Shown here one piece after another: positions 15,843 to 24,168 of a DNA stretch of 64,000 nt (positions within the stretch are counted from its first letter, which is position 1; every line of letters starts with the position of its first letter). A program made the translations under genes and the position numbers. Below the pieces are notes generated by a model. That model was not told where the DNA came from. It did no database searches and saw nothing but the letters and a program-made list of their open reading frames with translations. Location of the stretch: contig NZ_CP011492.1 in the NCBI RefSeq assembly GCF_001011035.1, positions 4,156,001 through 4,220,000 on the forward strand, read 5' to 3'. Source of the stretch: Streptomyces sp. CNQ-509 (GTDB lineage Bacteria; Actinomycetota; Actinomycetes; Streptomycetales; Streptomycetaceae).

Positions 15843-17663
15843 TCAGACCGTTCCCTTGAGGCGCTGGTCCTGCAGCGTCGTCAGTTGCTGCACGGCCAGC
15901 AGCGCCATGATGCTCGTCACGATCAGCACGAACGAGAACAGCAGGTCGAGCAGCACGATCTGGATCGCCGAGTCGATCGAGCTGCCGACCTCCCAGTCCT
16001 CCGCCGTGACCAGGGCGAGCACCATGGTGGCGACCCAGGTGGCCCACCAGAAGTTCAGGACGCCCTTCCCGTACGTCACGGGCCGCGGCCCGTAGCCGGC
16101 GGGCGGGCGCGCGTGGTGCGGGAAGGGGCTCGATATCCGGAAGATGTCGTTCGCGATCTGCAGGGGGAACCAGAACTGGGCGACCGGGATGAACCAGGAG
16201 CCGACGGCCAGCCCGGTGGAGTAGCGCACCTGACCGGGGGCGAACGCCTCCGAGTTCGTCCGCAGCCGGTAGAACCAGACCGACCACAGCACGGCGCACA
16301 CCATGAAGAGGAGCACGTTGCCGGCGGTGAAGTTCTCCATCCGGTCGAGGTCCTCGGCCATGTACCAGGTGTCGGCCCCGTCCTCGCCCAGCAGCACCAG
16401 GAGGTTGATCTCCTGGATGACCTGGAGGCAGACGAACGCCGCGTAGATCCCCAGCAGCACCTGGAGCGCGGTGGCGACCGGCCGCACCGCGCGCGGCCGG
16501 AGCGGCAGCGGCGGGTGCGGGGTCTGCCAGCCGGTCTGGCCGTAGGGCGGCGGGGTGCGGTAGGGCGGCGGGTGCGCGGTGGGCGCGGTGCCGTACGCGG
16601 CGGGGCGGTGCTGCTGGGCGTGGGGCGGGGCGCCGTACGGCTGGTGGTGCTGGGGCTGCATGCCGGTGTGTCCGTACGGGCCGGGGCCGGCGCCGGTGAG
16701 CGGCGGCCCGTACGCGGGCGCCGCCCCGGCCGTCCCCGTCATCCCGCCCGCCGCCTGCGGCGTCTCCGCGTCCAGCAGCTCCACCGCCCGCCGCGCCAGC
16801 AGCTCCAGCAGCGCCCCCGGCAGCCACGGCTTGAGCCGGGCCGCCTCCTCCGTCAGTGCCACCAGCTCCGCGACCTGCGGCCGTGCGTCCGGCTCCTTGG
16901 CGAGACAGCGCTCGATCACCGTGCGCAACTCGCCCTCGATGCCCGACAGTTCCGGCTCCTCAGCGGCGATCCGGAACATCAGCGCGTGCGCGCCGCTGTC
17001 CTCCGTACCGAACGGCATCCGCCCGGTCGCCGCGAACGCCAGCACCGTACCCAGGCAGAACACGTCGCTCGCCGCCGTGACCCGCTCGCCGCGCACCTGC
17101 TCGGGCGACATGAAGCCGGGCGAGCCGATGACCGCGCCGGTGCGGGTGAGCCCGTCGCCCGCGGCGGTGACCGAGTCCAGCGCGCGGGCGATGCCGAAGT
17201 CGATGACGCGCGGTCCGTCGATGGTGACGAGGATGTTGGACGGCTTGAGGTCGCGGTGGACGAGCCCGGCGGCGTGGATCGCCTGCAACGCGCGCGCCAG
17301 CCCGCCCGCGAGCGCGCGCACGGAGGCGTCGGGCAGCGGGCCGTGGTCCTTGGCGACGACCTCGTGCAGCGAGGGTCCCGCGACGTACCCGGTGGCCACC
17401 CAGGGGGTCGCGGCGTGCGTGTCGGCGTCGAGCACGGGCGCGGTCCACTCGCCGCCGACCCGGCGCGCGGCGGTGATCTCCTGTGTGAAGCGCCGCCGGA
17501 ACTCCGGCTCGCGCGCCAGCTCGGCCTTGACCAGCTTCACCGCGGCGGTCCTGCCGCGCTCGGAGCGGGCGAGGTAGACGCGTCCCATGCCGCCCTCGCC
17601 GAGCCGTCCCAGCAGTTGGTACGAGCCGACGCGGCGTGGATCGTCCGGTCCGAGGCTGTCCAT
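15843..17663 (-). CDS. Membrane Ser/Thr protein kinase with C-terminal DUF4328 domain
   Basis: 606 residues. The kinase domain spans about 15-275: GEGGMGRVY glycine loop, Lys43 (AVKLVK), catalytic Asp138 in HRDLKPSN, DFG at 155-157 and SPEQ. It lacks the PASTA repeats of PknB. A Pro/Gln/Tyr-rich linker (about 310-385) leads to a five-helix membrane region that fits DUF4328 (VLLGIYAAFVCLQVI ... SVWFYRLRTNSEAF ... GSWFIPVAQFWFPLQIANDI). This kinase-DUF4328 arrangement is known in Streptomyces. It is 30 bp downstream of a second kinase gene, so the pair is likely an operon. Confidence 0.93.
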   Translation of the reverse strand: MDSLGPDDPRRVGSYQLLGRLGEGGMGRVYLARSERGRTAAVKLVKAELAREPEFRRRFTQEITAARRVGGEWTAPVLDADTHAATPWVATGYVAGPSLHEVVAKDHGPLPDASVRALAGGLARALQAIHAAGLVHRDLKPSNILVTIDGPRVIDFGIARALDSVTAAGDGLTRTGAVIGSPGFMSPEQVRGERVTAASDVFCLGTVLAFAATGRMPFGTEDSGAHALMFRIAAEEPELSGIEGELRTVIERCLAKEPDARPQVAELVALTEEAARLKPWLPGALLELLARRAVELLDAETPQAAGGMTGTAGAAPAYGPPLTGAGPGPYGHTGMQPQHHQPYGAPPHAQQHRPAAYGTAPTAHPPPYRTPPPYGQTGWQTPHPPLPLRPRAVRPVATALQVLLGIYAAFVCLQVIQEINLLVLLGEDGADTWYMAEDLDRMENFTAGNVLLFMVCAVLWSVWFYRLRTNSEAFAPGQVRYSTGLAVGSWFIPVAQFWFPLQIANDIFRISSPFPHHARPPAGYGPRPVTYGKGVLNFWWATWVATMVLALVTAEDWEVGSSIDSAIQIVLLDLLFSFVLIVTSIMALLAVQQLTTLQDQRLKGTV

Positions 17664-17693
17664 GCTGCCCCCTTCCCCCCTCGTCGGGGGAGC

Positions 17694-20528
17694 CTATTGT
17701 GTCGGGTCGGCAGGCGAGCCGTCCGCCCTTGTGTAGTGCCGGGTGCGCTGCTCGCCGCCGAGGAACTGGCGGTCCAGCACGGAGCCGTCGGCGGTCGCCT
17801 GCATCGCGGACGGGAAGCCGGGGACGCAGGGGCCGCCGAGCTTGCCGGTGCGCGAGTCGTCGCCGAGGCCGCCGGGGGTCTCGCCGGCGCCGGTGCCGTC
17901 CGGGTCGTCGGGATCGTCCGGTCCCGTGACCGAGGTGATCTCGGAGGGGCCGAGCAGCACGCGGTCGTCGCGCTCGTCGACGCCGACGAAGTCGGCCTTC
18001 GCCCGGCAGGTGTCGCCGTCGCCGGTACGGGTCGTGAAGTGCACGGCGATCTGCCCCGGGGCGGCCTGCACGACCTTCATCACCTGGGTACCGGACCCGG
18101 CGGGCCGCTGCCAGTTCCCCAGCAGCTCGCGCGGCATGCGGCGGTCGCGGGGCTCGACCTTGGTCAGCTCGGCGGTACGGCCGTTGCCGGCGCGCCAGAG
18201 CAGCCTGCCGTCCTCGTACGTGAGCACGTGCCCGCCGACGGCCTTGCACTCGCCCGCGGGCGCGGCCTCGACGACCTCGGTGTCGAGGTGCAGCCCCTTG
18301 TCGGTGGAGGTCAGCTCGCCCTCGCTGGTGCACTGCGACTCGCCGCTGAGCACGATGCCGGTGGCGACGACCTCGCCCTTCTCGCCGGGGCGGATGGCGA
18401 ACTGGCGGTAGGTGCCGGTGGGTTCGCCGCCGTTGAGCTGGGTGCCGAGCCAGGTGCCGACGTACTCGTCGGGGACGTCGGAGCCGCGGGCGGCGGGGGC
18501 GCCGCCGTCGCGCTGGGTGGCGAGGGCGACGGGCACGGCGACGCCGGCGGCGACGAGGAGGGCGAGCGCGGCGAGCAGCCGGGCGCGGGTGCGACGTCGG
18601 CGGGGCGGGGCGTCATTGCCGGGACCGGGGGCGGGGGCGGTGGCCGCCGCGGTGGTGTCGGCGGCGGTGAGGGCTGCGGAGCCGTAGCCGGCGGGGGTCT
18701 CGTACGGGCGGGTGGGGCCGGGGCGGGAGTTCTCCCCGTCCCCGCCCCTTCCCGGAACCCGGGGCTCCGCCCCGGGACCCCGCTCCGCGGCCTGCGGCCG
18801 CGCGCCGCCGACGCCGCCCGCGGAGCGCTGGACGGTGACGTCCTCGGAGCCCGCGGCCCGGGGCCACGCCCCGCCCGCGACCGCGCCTCCGGCGCGGGTC
18901 GCGTGCCCACCCGCCTCGTCCGCCGCGCCGGCGCCCAGGCGTTCCGCACCCGGCGCGGGGCCTGTGTCCGGCCCGTAGGCCGTCGCGGCGCCCGTCGCGT
19001 GGCTGCCGGCTCCGTCCGTCGTTCGGGCACCGGGGACCCGGCGTTGTGCGCCGGAGTCCCGGTTCTCCGCCGGGCCTCCGGCGGTGTGGCCTGATTCGCT
19101 CGTGCCCCTGCCCAGGCGCTCCGCGCCGGGCCCGGGGTAGGCCGGGGCGCCGGGTGCGTGGCCGCCGGCTCCGCTGGCCGTCCCGGCACCCGGGATCGGG
19201 CGCTGCGCGCCGGAGTCCGGGCCCGTCGCCGGGGCGCCGGTGCCCGCGCCTCGGTGCTCCGCGCCGGGTGCGTGAGGGCCGGCCGGGCCGTGGGGGATTC
19301 CGGCCCCTGGTGCGAAGCCGCGGGCTCCGTCCGTCGTCCCCGCACCGGGGACTCGGTGCTGCGCGCCTGGCTCCCGGTCCGCTGCCGGGCCGTGGGGCCA
19401 CTCGGCCCCCGTGGAGCCGCCGCCCGCGCCGTTCTGCGCCTCGCCACCCCCGACCCGGCGCTCCGCGCCGGGGTTTCCGGGCGCGCCGGCCCCCGCGGGG
19501 GTTTCGTGGCCGGTCGCTTCGCGCGCCCCGGTGCCCGCCGCCAGGCGGCTTTGTGCCGGCGGGGCCGGGTCCGCCGGGGGGACCGTGCGAAGCGGGCTCG
19601 TGTCGCGGTCACCGGCCGGGGGCGTGTCCGTGTCCAGGAGGCGTGCCGCCTGGCGGCCCAGGTCGGCCGTGAGTGCGGCCGGGAGCCACGCCGCCTCCGG
19701 GTCCGGCGGGCCCGTGAGCCCGGCGATCGCCTCCGTGCCGTGCCGGTCCCCCGGAAGCTTGGCCAGGCAGCCGGATATGAGGCCGTGCAGCGCCGGGTCC
19801 GTCACGCCCGCCAGGTCCGGGTCCTCCTGGACGACGCGGAACATCACCGCGTGCATCCCGGACGAACTCGACCCGAACGGCGCCCGCCCCGTCGCCGCGT
19901 ACGCCAGCAGCCCGCCCAGGCAGAACACGTCGCTCGCCGCCGACACGTCCTGCCCGATGATCTGCTCCGGGGACATGAAGCTCGGCGAGCCGACGACGAT
20001 GCCGGTGCGCGTGACCGTGCCGTCGGAGAGCGAGTCCAGCGCGCGGGCGATGCCGAAGTCGATGACGCGCGGGCCCTCGATGGTGACCAGCACGTTGGAC
20101 GGCTTGAGGTCGCGGTGCACCAGCCCGGCCGCGTGGACGTCGCGGAGCGCGGAGGCCAGCCCGTACGCGAGGGTGAAGAGCGACTCCGGCGGCAGCGGCC
20201 CGTACCGCTCGACGACCTCCTGGAGCGTCGGCCCGGCGACGTACCCCGTGGCGACCCACGGCACCGGCGCCTCGGTGTCGGCGTCGAGCACCGGCGCCGT
20301 CCACGTGCCGCCGACGCGCGCCGCGGCGCGCACCTCTGTACGGAAGCGGGCGCGGAACTCCTCCTCGGCGGCCAGCTCCGGCTTGACCAGCTTGACGGCC
20401 ACCGTTCTGCCGCCGGCGGTCCGGCCGAGGTAGACCCGGCCCATGCCGCCGGCGCCGAGCCTGCCGAGCAGCCGGTACGCCCCGATCTGTCGCGGATCCT
20501 GCGGCGCCAGCGGTTCCACGCTCTCCAT
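17694..20528 (-). CDS. Large membrane Ser/Thr protein kinase with repeat linker and duplicated extracellular domain
   Basis: 944 residues from ATG at 20528 (MESVEPLAPQDPRQIGAYRL). The kinase domain has AGGMGRVY, Lys46, Asp140 in HRDLKPSN, DFG at 157-159 and SPEQ; it closely parallels the downstream kinase, so the two arose by duplication. A very long Gly/Ala/Pro linker (about 330-640) contains three 53-residue repeats. One membrane helix (about 645-665) is followed by an extracellular part of some 270 residues with two similar halves (GTWLGTQLNGG... and GNWQRPAGSG...), each with two Cys. It probably phosphorylates cytoplasmic targets in response to an outside ligand (inference). Confidence 0.93.
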   Translation of the reverse strand: MESVEPLAPQDPRQIGAYRLLGRLGAGGMGRVYLGRTAGGRTVAVKLVKPELAAEEEFRARFRTEVRAAARVGGTWTAPVLDADTEAPVPWVATGYVAGPTLQEVVERYGPLPPESLFTLAYGLASALRDVHAAGLVHRDLKPSNVLVTIEGPRVIDFGIARALDSLSDGTVTRTGIVVGSPSFMSPEQIIGQDVSAASDVFCLGGLLAYAATGRAPFGSSSSGMHAVMFRVVQEDPDLAGVTDPALHGLISGCLAKLPGDRHGTEAIAGLTGPPDPEAAWLPAALTADLGRQAARLLDTDTPPAGDRDTSPLRTVPPADPAPPAQSRLAAGTGAREATGHETPAGAGAPGNPGAERRVGGGEAQNGAGGGSTGAEWPHGPAADREPGAQHRVPGAGTTDGARGFAPGAGIPHGPAGPHAPGAEHRGAGTGAPATGPDSGAQRPIPGAGTASGAGGHAPGAPAYPGPGAERLGRGTSESGHTAGGPAENRDSGAQRRVPGARTTDGAGSHATGAATAYGPDTGPAPGAERLGAGAADEAGGHATRAGGAVAGGAWPRAAGSEDVTVQRSAGGVGGARPQAAERGPGAEPRVPGRGGDGENSRPGPTRPYETPAGYGSAALTAADTTAAATAPAPGPGNDAPPRRRRTRARLLAALALLVAAGVAVPVALATQRDGGAPAARGSDVPDEYVGTWLGTQLNGGEPTGTYRQFAIRPGEKGEVVATGIVLSGESQCTSEGELTSTDKGLHLDTEVVEAAPAGECKAVGGHVLTYEDGRLLWRAGNGRTAELTKVEPRDRRMPRELLGNWQRPAGSGTQVMKVVQAAPGQIAVHFTTRTGDGDTCRAKADFVGVDERDDRVLLGPSEITSVTGPDDPDDPDGTGAGETPGGLGDDSRTGKLGGPCVPGFPSAMQATADGSVLDRQFLGGEQRTRHYTRADGSPADPTQ
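18890..19395. repeat. Three degenerate 159-bp (53-residue) repeats in the kinase linker
   Basis: Landmark stretches encoding D/E-x-GAQ-R/H-R/P-V/I-PGA on the minus strand lie at about 19055, 19216 and 19373, that is, 159 bp apart. Each repeat also contains P-x-PGAE-R/H-x-G. The repeats are diverged, fully in frame, and lie in the linker between kinase and membrane helix. Confidence 0.7.
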
Positions 20529-20656
20529 TCCCCTACCCCCGTGGTCTACCCGCAGAGCGTAGGCGGTGACCGGGGGTGGGGATGAGGGGGGCCGGGATTG
20601 TCGTTGCCGTGCTGTCACACCATCGTCGTGGGGCGGTGATCTCCGCCCGCGGTGGA

Positions 20657-21388
20657 TCAGCGGCGGTCACGGGCCTTGCGGGGCCTCGGCGCCGCGGGGC
20701 TCCGGGCCAGGTCAGCGGCCTTTTTCCCGCCGGGGGCGCGGCCCGGCTGCCGACCCGTGCCGCGGCCGGGGTCCCGGTCCGTCTCCCGGTCCGCCGCACC
20801 TCCTCTTCCGCCGAGGGCTTCTCCCGCCTCCCCGGCCTCCGCCTCCTCCGCCGCCTCCTCCTCCGCCGCCTCGGCGTCTTCAGCGTCTTCGGCGTCCTCC
20901 GCCCGCAGCGCCTCCAGCGCCGCCGACAGCCGCCGCAGCGCCGCCAGCGTCTCGCCGAACCGCGCCTCCCCGCCCAGCCGGTGCGCGAGCCGGCCGGCGA
21001 ACTCCGCGTGCCCCGGCCCCAGCCGCGCCAGCGCCCGCCGCCCCGCGGGGGTGGGGCGGAGCAGCTTGGCGCGGCGGTGCGCGGGGTTCGGTTCGTACGC
21101 CGCGAGCCCGCCCGCCACCAGCACGTCCGCGATCCGCTGCACGCTCTGCCTGGCCATGCCCAGACCGCGCGCGACCCCGGCGACGGACAGCGGCTCGCGG
21201 CGGACCGCGTACAGCACCTGCCAGCGCGCCGCCGTCAGCCCCGCGGGCGCGGCCAACCGGTCGCCGCGCGCGAGGAACTGGCCGCCGAGCCGGAACGACG
21301 CCGCCGCGGCGGCGTCCAGGAGCGCGGCGGCGCCGACGGCGGGCACGCCGTCCTCGTCCGCCCCGCCGTCGCCGGTGCTCTCGCGCAT
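20657..21388 (-). CDS. MarR-family regulator with charged C-terminal tail
   Basis: About 243 residues from ATG at 21388. The MarR winged helix is seen in GLTAARWQVLYAVRREPLSVAGVARGLGMARQSVQRIADVLVAGGLAAYEPNPAHRRAKLL (about 48-110; broken here only by reading frame of the text), ending with LRPTPAGRRAL. After residue 160 comes an Ala/Glu/Asp repeat and then a basic tail (RKARDRR), both atypical for MarR. It is divergent from a GntR gene; two identical palindromes lie between them and are its probable operator. Confidence 0.85.
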   Translation of the reverse strand: MRESTGDGGADEDGVPAVGAAALLDAAAAASFRLGGQFLARGDRLAAPAGLTAARWQVLYAVRREPLSVAGVARGLGMARQSVQRIADVLVAGGLAAYEPNPAHRRAKLLRPTPAGRRALARLGPGHAEFAGRLAHRLGGEARFGETLAALRRLSAALEALRAEDAEDAEDAEAAEEEAAEEAEAGEAGEALGGRGGAADRETDRDPGRGTGRQPGRAPGGKKAADLARSPAAPRPRKARDRR

Positions 21389-21483
21389 GGTCCGCCGCCC
21401 TCCGCTTTCCGTCGCTTTTCGGCCGGTTACGCGCAGACGGCCAGGTAAACGGTTCTGCAGGCCCGGCACCCGCCTTCCGGCAC

Positions 21484-21516
21484 GACAGCATGCTGTCAAA
21501 AGGACAGCATGCTGTC
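21484..21516. promoter_or_regulatory. Twin perfect palindromes GACAGCATGCTGTC between MarR and GntR genes
   Basis: Two identical 14-bp palindromes lie at 21484-21497 and 21503-21516, with centres 19 bp apart. They sit 96 bp upstream of the MarR start and 62 bp upstream of the GntR start. Such exact tandem operators usually bind two dimers. Either regulator could be the binder. Confidence 0.82.
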
Positions 21517-21545
21517 GATCACCGTCACCCGGTGCGCTTATCGTG

Positions 21546-21560
21546 TGGGGGCATCCCCCA
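21546..21560 (+). other. Short hairpin in the GntR leader
   Basis: TGGGGG-CAT-CCCCCA forms a 6-bp stem with a 3-nt loop just before the AGGAAGG ribosome-binding site at 21563-21569. It may affect translation of the GntR gene. Confidence 0.35.
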
Positions 21561-21577
21561 TCAGGAAGGCCCACCGC

Positions 21578-22258
21578 ATGACCCCCGCAGGCGCCGTGGT
21601 CCGGCGCGACACGCTGCGTGCACAGATCGCCGACGCCCTGCGCGACGAGATCCTGGCCGGCCGGCTCGCGGCCGGGCAGAACATCACGGTCGGCGAGATA
21701 GCGGAGCAGTACGGGGTCTCCGCAACCCCCGTACGCGAAGCCCTGGTCGACCTCTCCGCCCAGGGTCTCCTCGATGTCGAGCAGCACCGCGGCTACCGCG
21801 TGCACGCCTTCACCCTCGACGACTTCCGCGCCATGGCCGACGCCCGCACCGTCGTCCAGATGGGCGTCTTCCGCGCCACCCCTCCGCACATCGTCGACCC
21901 CCCGCCGGGCGCGCTCGTCGCCATGCGCCGCCGCGGCGAGGAGGCCGAACGGGCCGCGAAGGCCGGGGACCTCGACGTGCTCGTCCACTACGACCTGCGC
22001 TTCTGGCGCGAGATCACCAGCCTGATCGGCAACGACTACATCACCGAGTTCCTGGAGCGGGTGCGCATCCACTGCTGGGTGTTCGCCGTGCCCTATCTGC
22101 GCGCGGCGAGCGAGGACTGCGTGCCCGGCACGTTCTGGCAGGGGCACATGCAGCTCGTGGAGGCGATAGAGCGGCGTGACGTGGCCGCCGCCGAGGAGGT
22201 CGTACGGACGTACAACCGGCACTCGCTCGAGCTGATCGAACGCCTCGCGGGCGGCTGA
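21578..22258 (+). CDS. GntR-family regulator, FadR/FCD subfamily
   Basis: 226 residues; AGGAAGG ahead of ATG at 21578 decides the start. The N-terminal winged helix is RDTLRAQIADALRDEILAGRL, then GEIAEQYGVSATPVREALVDLSAQGLL. A helical C-terminal FCD-like domain (DDFRAMADARTVVQMGVFR, VLVHYDLRFWREITSLIGN, HMQLVEAIERRDVAAAEEVVR) would bind a small carboxylate and a metal ion. No adjacent metabolic operon identifies its ligand. Confidence 0.9.
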   Translation: MTPAGAVVRRDTLRAQIADALRDEILAGRLAAGQNITVGEIAEQYGVSATPVREALVDLSAQGLLDVEQHRGYRVHAFTLDDFRAMADARTVVQMGVFRATPPHIVDPPPGALVAMRRRGEEAERAAKAGDLDVLVHYDLRFWREITSLIGNDYITEFLERVRIHCWVFAVPYLRAASEDCVPGTFWQGHMQLVEAIERRDVAAAEEVVRTYNRHSLELIERLAGG

Positions 22259-22385
22259 AGGCCGCTCCCGGGGCCGGGTGGCCGAGACCCGGCGGAGGCG
22301 GGGCGCGCTAGCCGGCCGGGGGGTGCTGCGCGGCCGCCGTCAGCGGCTACGCTGAGCCGAACCGCGCAGTTAAGGAGCGTACCGC

Positions 22386-23036
22386 TTGGCCTGCGACCTC
22401 TGGCTGGTGCCCCTCGTCGACGTCCTGTGCCACAGCCCCGACAACCCCTTCGCCGAGGAGATCGCCGCCTACGACGCGGCGCTGGCGCAGGCGGGGCTGC
22501 CGCCGGTGCCCGTGCAGAGCTACATGCCGGGCCTGTCCGGGGACGTCGCCCCGGTCGCCGGCTTCGACTACGACGCGCTGCACTTCCTGCGCCGCGCGTA
22601 CCTGCTGCAGTTGTGCGGCCTCGAAGTCACGCCGGTCGGCGAGCTGGGCGGGGACTACGAGCAGTTGCTGGAGATGTTCGAGTCCACGGCGCAGCAGTCG
22701 CACCTGGTCTGGCACTACGACCACGCGGGGGCGTACGTCCCCGTCGACTTCCCGCATCCGCTGGTGACGGAGGAACTGCTGGCCGGCGGCGGGCCGCTGG
22801 GCTCCGCGCAGGGACTCGTGCGCGAACTCATGGCCGTCGCCCCGGCGATCGGCATCGACCCGGACAACCCGCCCCCGGCCCCGGCCCCGCCGCCGGGGCC
22901 GACGGAGCTGTCGGAGCCGGCGGCGACGGCGCCGGCGGACGGCGGGGAGTTCGCGCAGGAGCGGCACGTGTGGCTGGGACTGCACGCGGCGGCGACGCGG
23001 AGCCTGGCGCAGGGGTCGATGATCGTCTTCAGTTGA
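22386..23036 (+). CDS. Hypothetical protein of unknown function
   Basis: 216 residues from a TTG start at 22386, decided by AAGGAG seven bases upstream. No signal peptide or membrane helix is seen. It begins MACDLWLVPLVDVLCHSPDNPF, has an HLVWHYDHAGAYVPVDFPHPL motif near the middle and a Pro/Ala-rich stretch before a conserved-looking C-terminus (ERHVWLGLHAAATRSLAQGSM). Codon use is normal for the genome. Its 3' end overlaps the convergent M23 peptidase gene by 8 bp. I do not recognise the family. Confidence 0.7.
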   Translation: MACDLWLVPLVDVLCHSPDNPFAEEIAAYDAALAQAGLPPVPVQSYMPGLSGDVAPVAGFDYDALHFLRRAYLLQLCGLEVTPVGELGGDYEQLLEMFESTAQQSHLVWHYDHAGAYVPVDFPHPLVTEELLAGGGPLGSAQGLVRELMAVAPAIGIDPDNPPPAPAPPPGPTELSEPAATAPADGGEFAQERHVWLGLHAAATRSLAQGSMIVFS

Positions 23037-24048
23037 CGGCCGGGCCGGCGGCGCGGCCGTCGCCGGACGACGCCCCGGGGCCGCCGGCTCCGGGGCGGTC
23101 GCCATCCGGGCCGTCGGCTTCGTGGCCGTCGGCTTCCGGGGTACGGGCCGGGGCGGCGGTGAAGTCCGTGCCGTTGCCCGGCACGCCGACGCCGCGCCAG
23201 GCGAACGGCAGGCCCGTGGCCCGCCGCGGATCGGGGCCGTCCATGAGCTGGAAGTGCAGGTGCGGCTCGCTGGAGTTGCCGGAGTTGCCGCACTCGGCGA
23301 GCTGCTGCCCGGCCCGTACGGCATCGCCTTCGCGGACGGTCGCCGAGCCGCGCCGCAGATGCGCGAAGAGAGCGTACGAACCGTCCTCCAGCTCCAGCAC
23401 GACGTGGTTGCCCACGATCGCGCCGATGCCGGCACCGGCGGCGACCGAGCGGACCATCTGCTCGACGACCATCAGGTACGCCAGTCCGAGGACGGTGTTG
23501 CGGGCGCGGTGGTCGCGGTGGGCGGAGCCGGCGACGGTGACGACGCGGCCGGCGGCGGGGGCGAGGACGGGGGCGCCGAACGCGGGGAAGTCCCGGTTGG
23601 CGGGGAAAGGCGGCCACCAGCGGAGGGCGGGAGCGGACGCGGCTTCCGGGGCGCCGCCGTCCGCGCGGGCGTTCCCGGGGGCGCGGATGATGTCGATGGC
23701 GTAGGTCTGGGCGAGGAAGTGGGTGCCGTGGCTGGGCACCTTGTCCGCGGGGCTGTTGAACGCGCGCCAGCGCCCGGCGACGGGGGAGTGGAGGACGACG
23801 GCGCCGGGGAGCGCCCCGTCGGCACCGGGTGCGTCCTGCGCACCGCGCCGCCGCAGGGCCCGTACGGCACCGAGGGCCAGCCGCACGGCGATCTCCGCCA
23901 TCACGGTGCCCCAGACGGCGACGGCGACCCACAGCACCACGCGCCCGGCGCCGCCCGTCTCGACGCCGGCCAGCGCCGTGCCCACCAGCGCGACGGTGGC
24001 CACCACCTGCGCGCAGCGCACCACCCCGACGACCCGTGCCCACCTCAC
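23029..24048 (-). CDS. M23 (LytM-type) metallopeptidase-domain membrane protein
   Basis: 339 residues. Two N-terminal hydrophobic segments (about 15-65) are followed by a peptidase domain with SHGTHFLAQTYAIDI (His and Asp zinc ligands), VGNHVVLELEDGSYALFAHL and SSEPHLHFQL (HxH motif). M23 enzymes cut peptidoglycan cross-bridges or act as activators. A Pro/Asp/Gly-rich tail follows. A normal catalytic set makes activity plausible; membrane topology would place the domain outside the cell. Confidence 0.87.
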   Translation of the reverse strand: MRWARVVGVVRCAQVVATVALVGTALAGVETGGAGRVVLWVAVAVWGTVMAEIAVRLALGAVRALRRRGAQDAPGADGALPGAVVLHSPVAGRWRAFNSPADKVPSHGTHFLAQTYAIDIIRAPGNARADGGAPEAASAPALRWWPPFPANRDFPAFGAPVLAPAAGRVVTVAGSAHRDHRARNTVLGLAYLMVVEQMVRSVAAGAGIGAIVGNHVVLELEDGSYALFAHLRRGSATVREGDAVRAGQQLAECGNSGNSSEPHLHFQLMDGPDPRRATGLPFAWRGVGVPGNGTDFTAAPARTPEADGHEADGPDGDRPGAGGPGASSGDGRAAGPAVN

Positions 24049-24168
24049 GCGTAATCCCCGCTCATCCTTTGCCGCCTGCCCCTTACCACTGTGCCCTACG
24101 GGCGTGGGGCGCCGATTCGCCCCGCGGGCCCGGGGTGGGGAAGCGCGGCGGTGCGGCGGTTCGCTCGG

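Noticed and set aside
15885..19094. Very long open frame on the plus strand opposite the two kinase genes
   Set aside because: Antisense shadow of G+C-rich coding DNA. The minus strand shows clear kinase motifs, while this frame has Arg/Gly/Pro-rich text without domains. Similar shadows occur at 3888-5435, 9487-11301, 35000-38188 and elsewhere.
21389..22222. Long N-terminal extension of the MarR gene across the operator and GntR gene
   Set aside because: It would run antisense through the GntR coding region; the ATG at 21388 gives a normal MarR protein and leaves the twin palindromes in a promoter region.
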